From Bryopsis sp. KO-2023 (Eukaryota > Chlorophyta > Ulvophyceae > Bryopsidales > Bryopsidaceae), in assembly GCA_030272585.1 (NCBI GenBank), contig BSYQ01000004.1:6510001-6574000 (forward strand): a stretch of 64,000 nt of DNA, read 5' to 3'. Shown here in pieces: positions 57,861-64,000 of this stretch. How positions within the stretch are numbered: the stretch's first letter is position 1; every line of letters begins with the position of its first letter. Below the pieces are notes generated by a model. The model searched no databases. It was not told the origin of the DNA and saw only the letters and a program-made list of their open reading frames with translations. Made by a program: the position numbers and the translations under genes.

Positions 57861-57891
57861 TGCTGTACGGGGTTTCAAAAACACCCCGCAC

Positions 57892-60800
57892 AGAACGCGA
57901 CTTCCCATAGTGATTCTGGACTACGCAGTCATCCAGCGTCACGGTCCCAAACATAGGTTGATCAAACACGGTGGCAATCGCGCCGCCTTTTTCCTCAGCG
58001 TCATTTCCAGACAGCTCGGAGCGCCTTAATCGAGCGACGCCACTTCGAACAAACACACCACCCCCAAAGCGGCCCGTACAATTGACGACACTCGAACTGT
58101 GGAAGTCAGCAAACGCGCCAGACCTCACCCTGACGCCACCCCCTTCCCCAGGTCCATGCAGACTCCCCGCATGGTTGGCGCGAAAAAACACAAGCCGAAG
58201 AAAACGTCACGCTCTGATACGTCGAAGGCCCCTCCTCCTTCCGAAGCAGTGTTATTGACGAACGTGTCGTTTATGAAGTAAGCGTAGCTGGTTACGAGAG
58301 GCGCTGGCGTCCTGTTCCTCACTGAATCGATATTTATGCCAGTATACGAAAAGGCTCCGCCTTCTCTGGCGATGTTGTTCGCGAACGTGGATTCTGTGCA
58401 ATTGAACGAGAAGCTACGCAGCCAAGTCGACGTACGGAACGACACAGCGCCCCCCGTCAGGGCAGCATTGGAAATAAACTCGCAAGCCTCCACGTTCGTG
58501 TCTTCAACTTGTTCCAAGTATGCTGCGCCGCCAATCCCAGCCACGTTGCTTGAGAAAGAGCAGCCTCCAAGGTACACCTGAACGCCACGCCCTTCGATCA
58601 TCAGCGCTCCACCGCGTCCAGGGATCCCTAAGTCGTCAGAGCCCTCAAAATTCCAGCTCGCTTCGTTTCCAACGAAGTTCGAACCAACGACATGGAAATT
58701 CGAGTCTTCTTCGTAGGCAAAGCGATTTCTGACGCCCCAATTCTACTCGCACACCAAATATGTGTTAACACTGCTTTAAAAAACGATGTCCACAGCCTGC
58801 GCTGCGTTTGAGCCGATTCCACAGCGCTCATCGGCGGCATAGTTTTCTAATGCCAGTATTACCTGAGCATACAGAGCTCCACCACCATACTTAGCGGTGT
58901 TGAGCTCACAGGTGCTGTTCCTCAGCAAGAAGTCGGCTTTCTGATCGACGAAAATAGCCCCACCCATGGCGGCGGAGTTAGAGATCAGTGTAGTGGCTTC
59001 GACAGTAGCATTCATCGATCCCTTCACACATTTGGTCGAAAATGAACAAAAATCAGCACAACTATCAGCTCAAAATATGCCAAATTGTGTGCGGTGGTTA
59101 GGAAGGAGCCTAGCCCTGTGCTCAAGAAGTTTGAATTCTTTGAAGAGAACTCTTGCCACTGATCAAGTTTCATTTATCGATCAAAACTGGCAGAGATCCC
59201 CCACGTTTGAAATGAAATATAAGTATTTCATTGTTGATTGAAATGAACAGCAATGCATCTAAACTACTTTGCGTCATATCCTTTCGTTTTTTCATGTAAC
59301 ATGTAATCATTGATTGATCCTTCCGATTTTTCTTACCTTTTTTCGTGCAACATGTAATCATTGATTGATCCTTTCAATTTTTCTTACCGTAAAGTACATT
59401 GCTCCACCCGATCCATTTTCCACTGCATTGCTGGTAAAGGTGGAGCTCTTGACTGACATGCTGGCATCATGGGCCACAATGCCACCGCCTGCTCTGAATG
59501 CTACGGTGTTGTTTATGAAATTGGAAGCGAGAATTTCCACCGAGAGAGGTACATGCTGCACATCAAAAAACAGCCTCATCCTTTATAAACTCATATAAAT
59601 CGAAAACGACCAGAAATCATCCCCCCATTCAAGCATTTACACATACTTTTTTGTTGGCTCGAACAATACGTCCTTGGGGGCGAACATCGGTCAAAACAGA
59701 AAATTTAAAGAGTGATTATTTAACAAAGTTAAATATAATGTAAGTTTAGTGATGAATTTTTCTAATTTCGCTTCACCTGAAAGATCAGAGCTCCACCGCC
59801 TTCGACAGCGTGGTTATTGGAAAACATGGAACCGGATATTTCCACCCCGCCTCCAATGACTTCAAACAAATCGACCGCACCCCCTAATTCAGCTCTGTTC
59901 TCCACAAAATTGCTGGCCGTGATGGAACAGTTCTTCACAGATCCAGACAGGTGAATGGCACCCCCCGAAGCCAAGCCAGAAAAACTTGTAGTATCATAAT
60001 AAAATCCATCAGAGAACAGACTGGTCGACAATGAAGTACCCTGCACCAAAAAAAAGTGAAATACATTCTGTTTGGAACCGCTGCAACATCTTTTTTCAGT
60101 ACAGGGCATATTCAACCATCAATCTAGGATTTTTTCACTTCATAGTTTTTACCCCTTCAAAAAATGCTTCGTTGCGAAAGAACGTCGAATTCTGGATTGT
60201 CAAAATGCCAACGTTAACCAGCAACATGGCTCCCCCGGCTGGAACTGTAACTCCATCCTCCCATTCTCTAACAGCTTTGTTTTCAGAAAAAACAGAATTA
60301 TTCACTTCTAAGACCGCACATCCCTGAAAGCCAAAAAACACACACACACACATTCTTTCTCAAAACGAAATTCACCCCCCTCGTTCCCCCTGCAAGAAAA
60401 AAGAAAACTGTAAAAGGAAAATATCAGCCACAGAAAACCAAACGATTCTTTTTCCAGTCGAAGCCAAGAGTATAATGATAAAAAAATGCTTCTTGTGAAT
60501 GCATTGCAGGCTCTATGTATATTTTATGATTTTTGTCAGTTTCCAGGTTCCCCCAAAAAGAAGAAAATAAACATAGAAAAAAAAAATAGAAAAAAGAAGA
60601 AACCTCTACCTCTTCTGCCAGCCCTCCGCCATACATCCCATTGTTGCCAGTAAAAGAAGAATTCACTATTGAAACATTGGTTAAATTCACAAATCTGGCA
60701 GCCCCTCCCACTGGGATGACCTCTTTTTCCTCCACAATCACTCCACTGATGGCAAAATTATCTCTGAAAACAGAATCTCGAATTTTGACTGCAGCTGTGC

Positions 60801-62568
60801 CGTTCTGCTCGTTCTGGCATCAAAGCAGCAAACGAATCTTCACGCTTACTTCATTTATTTTCTTCTTAATAAGAAAATAAGGGAGAGAGCCAAAAACAAT
60901 GCTACATTGATTTCTGGAATCAGGAGTGTCACTCCAACAAATTAAGCAGGCATTGGGTTAATAAACTCGTTTCAAAATCTTACCTGGGAAAGAAAAATCG
61001 ACCCTCCTTGCCCAGCTGAACTGTGGAGAAATGTGGTTTCAGTGATCGTCACGAAAAGTGCATTTTGTGAAAAAATAGACCCCCCCTGAATCAGTGCAGA
61101 ATTGCGGTGGAAAGTGTTGTTGTAAATTGTTGCGTTCACTTCGGGACCAATCAATTCAATCGCCCCTCCCAGTCTAGCATTGACAGTGAAGTTCGTGGGG
61201 CTGCCCCCTGGAACTGGACCTCCAATGAATTCAGAATCGCGTATGATGATTTCTGCCCCCACGTCTCCCTACAGTCACACTCACACAATTTCAAAAAAAA
61301 AGAGTGACATCTGAGTAATGAGCACCACCCAGGGAGCATCAATATCACCCTTCATTTACACAACCATTGCTTCCAGCATATTTAGAAACCACGAATTTCT
61401 GTTTTAGAATTGTTTTGGTTGGCTTTTTTTGGGGGAGGGGGGGGGGAGGAGAGCAGAAAGACCAACTGATGAAAAGTGAGAATGATGGGCACCCACCTCG
61501 ACAGAAATCGCCCCTCCATCCCGAGCTTGATTGCCCTTAAACCGGCATTCAGAGATGGACATTTTAGCATTGTATATGCCGACAGCACCCCCATCATCCA
61601 AGCCTCTGTTGCTGTTCATCTCAGACTTATCTAGTACAACCGCTGAGCCGTTTATTACAGAAACCACCCCTCCGTGAGTTCCAACATTGCTCCTGGCAGT
61701 GATATTGCTCAAATGCAGCGTGGAGTTCCCCACTGATATGCAAGCTGACCCGTTTCTGTTTGTGTTGCTTTCAAAATACAGCCCCATCAATGTCACATCA
61801 TCTGAATTTTTGACATCGATCAGGGCCATTTCGTTTTCAAGCTCGCACCCAACAAAGCGCAACTCTGAGAGCGTGACATTGTCAGACCTGCAGGAGTATA
61901 ATTGAAAATAAAAATTAGCCAGTGACATGGCTACCCCTCCCAAAACAAAAAATAACAGCAAACTGGAGGCCTGGTGAACACCATCAAAAACTCAAAATTC
62001 TCCTCTATTTTAGAAGACTTGTAAAGTCAAAAAAGAAAAAGGTCTGTCAAGGTGTTTCTACTTTTAGAAGCAGGCAAGTACATCACTGAAAAGCTTAGTT
62101 CACCTTATTTGAATAGCATTCCAGTTCTTTTCGCTGGGACATTGGATGGACGTCCCTTCCCCTAGGAGCGTGACAGGTTTCTTGATTTCTAAAACGCTCT
62201 CCCAGCGCAGATCTGACACTCGAATCACCACTGTTGCGTGCTCCGGCAAGCAATCCAGCACCTGTTGTACATTCCGCCCCTCCGCTGGGTTGAGCGCGGC
62301 GGAGTCCAAAACGATGCGCCCATCGACGACCAAACCATCCACCACAGCGCATTCATCGCGGTTTCCTGGAGGCGCGACAGCCATTCAATCAACAGGCCAG
62401 TGAGACTCGGGGATCTTAACCTAATGTCGCATTGTTCGGATTCGTGCGCCGTTGAACGGTAAAAGTCTGGTCCTTACTTGTGGCGCTTTGCGGAGTGGTG
62501 GCCTGGGCGCGATTTCCAGAGACAAGGACGGTCAGGATCAACAGGCAGTGCATCCATAGTCGCTCCAT
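57892..62568 (-). CDS. secreted parallel beta-helix repeat protein, N-terminal half
   Basis: Exons 62568-62478, 62365-62104, 61887-61497, 61268-60984, 60813-60610, 60323-60153, 60040-59777, 59555-59388, 59021-58863 and 58742 to about 57892. The first is a signal peptide (MERLWMHCLLILTVLVSG). The others encode about 20 repeats of the type F..N.A...GGAI, e.g. NSTFFRNEAF, SNVGTHGGVVSV, FVENRAELGGAVDL, SNNHAVEGGGALIF and FTSNAVENGSGGAMYF, as in algal Pmp-like right-handed beta-helix proteins. Many N-x-S/T sites fit an extracellular glycoprotein. Introns mostly fall in phase 0 between repeats. In the last exon the frame breaks near 58195 (see findings). The gene probably continues to the membrane half at 44.9-41.4 kb across the transposon-bearing interval, but the splice phases I can see do not join directly, so an exon may be missing. 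Confidence 0.75.
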
Positions 62569-63248
62569 CTGTTTTATGTTTTTTGACCTAACGATTGGAT
62601 TGGCGGCGCAGACACTATGTGCCATCACAGTGAGCCCGCCCCTTCTGTTCGTGTGATTTTCTCGACCCAACGTGGATGGCAATTCACCAATTTTCAATTT
62701 TCAAGTACTGAAGAAGTTGCGAGGTTTTTTGTTTTTGAGGGATGGAGGGTTGAAGAAGTGAGGTGACAAGCCCCTCTTTTCTCGCTCAATTCTCAACTTT
62801 TCCTAGTTTTGGCTGAGTGTGCGTTGGGAAAAAAAACAATCGTCCTCGTGGCTGGTGCAAAAGACCAGCACTGGCTGTTGGGAAAGCATGTAGTTGAAAA
62901 AGGCAGAAACTGACTGGCTCAACACTGACTGCCCGGCTCGCATCACTTCTTGCCAAGAATTTCTTGGGGGTTGCATGTTGCGACTGCGTTTTGGCGGCGT
63001 TGGACAAAATCACCAATTTACAGTTTCTTTTCTGTCATGGAGCAATCCACTTGGTGCACGTGCTCGCTGCGGCCTTACTGTGCCTGTTACGTACGCTCTT
63101 ACATTGGCTCCATCATGCGTAATCGAAATTTGCACAAAACGCCGTCCGATGATCTTTCTCACCCAGCTCCGACACTTCCGCAAAGTTTCACACAGTTCCC
63201 TCAAGGAGCAGCGAATAGCAGCCGTGCCTGTTGGGTGTTGAACTTCCG
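62569..63248. promoter_or_regulatory. divergent promoter region
   Basis: About 680 bases separate the start of the minus-strand beta-helix gene and the plus-strand PLAC8-like gene. No clear TATA box or shared element was recognised. Overlapping ORFs here are shadows. Confidence 0.4.
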
Positions 63249-63634
63249 ATGTCGGCGGCTAAAGACTACACCGACGGCTGGAGCACTGGGATCTGGGACT
63301 GCTGCAACGATGGCCGCGCTTGTAAGTTACGACACCCACCCTGGGTGGTAACGGTCAACAAGTTCGCCTGGTCACCAGTGAAATATCAGATCCTTTCTGA
63401 TAGTGCGTCTCATCTATTGGGGACTGTTGTGTTTCGGCGGTGGCAGGGATCTAACGAAACGGTCGATCTAGCCAGCTCAGTTTTTGGTCGTCACAGCGGC
63501 GCCCTCTGACAAACTGTTGTTTGAGCACTCGATCCTACTTCGGAACTGTGATTGATTGCTGTTTTTCCTTTTGGTTTGACTAGGCGTCAAGACATTTTTT
63601 TGGCCGTGTGCCACCTACGCCAATAACGTCTCAA
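63249..63634 (+). CDS. PLAC8-family protein, first two exons
   Basis: Exon 63249-63321 (MSAAKDYTDGWSTGIWDCCN, then DGRA) ends at a GTAAGT donor and joins in phase to 63584-63634 (CVKTFFWPCATYANNVS), which ends at GTGAGT. Together they give the PLAC8 opening W-x-T-G-x-x-D-C...D...C...F-x-P-C-x-T-Y. PLAC8 proteins are small, Cys-rich, usually membrane-associated, and linked to cell size or metal handling in plants and fungi. The remaining exons must lie beyond the window. Divergent from the beta-helix gene. Confidence 0.75.
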
Positions 63635-64000
63635 GTGAGTGCAATTCGGCAATCTCATCAGAAATTGGGGTGGGGGGGGGGAGGGGCGAAATTCTGTAAA
63701 ATTGACTTTGAACTGGGAACCTGTGTTGGCATCTGAAGCTTGATGGAAAAATGTCTTTAGCTGTTGCACAAAGGGACGTCTTTTTGTTGCAATTCACAAG
63801 GTTTGTGCTCAATGTTGGAAGCAAAAAGACTGGAATGTTTTTCTGAAGAAAAAAAAAAAAATCTGATTTCCAAATCTGATGCATCGCAGATCCAAATCTC
63901 AAGCTGTATGAAACATTCTGGTTGGCCCCGTTTTTCTCAATAACCACCAAAAAAAAACAAGGAAAAGAATTGATGTTGGTTTCTTTGTTAGGGCAAATGA
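63635..64000. other. intron sequence of PLAC8-like gene
   Basis: Starts GTGAGT and contains a G10 run near 63671. No acceptor with a PLAC8-like continuation was found before the window ends. Confidence 0.4.

Overview
The window is nuclear DNA from a eukaryotic microbe, most probably an alga or related protist. Genes are split by many short GT-AG introns with poly-T tracts before the 3' splice site, and mobile elements are abundant. Nothing looks prokaryotic or organellar. A secreted beta-helix / GCC2-GCC3-like / multi-pass membrane protein of a kind common in green and some other algae fits this, but I cannot name the species. Gene models were built by hand from reading frame and splice phase. 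Exon edges may be off by one or two bases.

Layout. 1-12.2 kb (+): 3' part of a long coiled-coil protein gene, 27 exons seen. 14.5-17.2 kb: a minus-strand LINE fragment carrying two nested, nearly identical plus-strand ends of an endonuclease-type retrotransposon. 17.4-20.6 kb (+): a small secreted-protein gene split by a 1.9-kb inverted-repeat element. 21.5-22.7 kb (+): secreted ankyrin-repeat protein. 24.0-31.6 kb (+): a 16-exon TPR-like protein resembling the meiotic ZIP4/SPO22/TEX11 family. 33-36.3 kb: a small minus-strand gene, then palindromic repeat cassettes. 36.3-39.6 kb: a mosaic of decayed copies of three genes lying upstream (coiled-coil, secreted protein, ZIP4-like). 39.8-40.4 kb (-): cysteine-bearing small protein. 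41.4-44.9 kb and 57.9-62.6 kb (-): the C-terminal membrane half and N-terminal beta-helix half of what is probably one gene. 45-54.4 kb, between those halves: a CACTA-like DNA transposon with a complete 13-exon transposase gene (+) and a divergent 8-exon accessory gene (-). 63.2 kb (+): start of a PLAC8-family gene.

The most unusual signal is a short motif, GTGCGGGG, that saturates introns of the transposon genes and the 57-kb repeat block. It lies nearly always in the sense orientation inside introns, while the few exonic copies are in the opposite orientation (CCCCGCACAG, coding Asp-Pro-Ala-Gln). The 57-kb copies form a tandem array and a long hairpin next to the last beta-helix exon. A second notable item is the inverted-repeat element in the secreted-protein gene, whose removal, by excision or by splicing at its ends, restores the reading frame.
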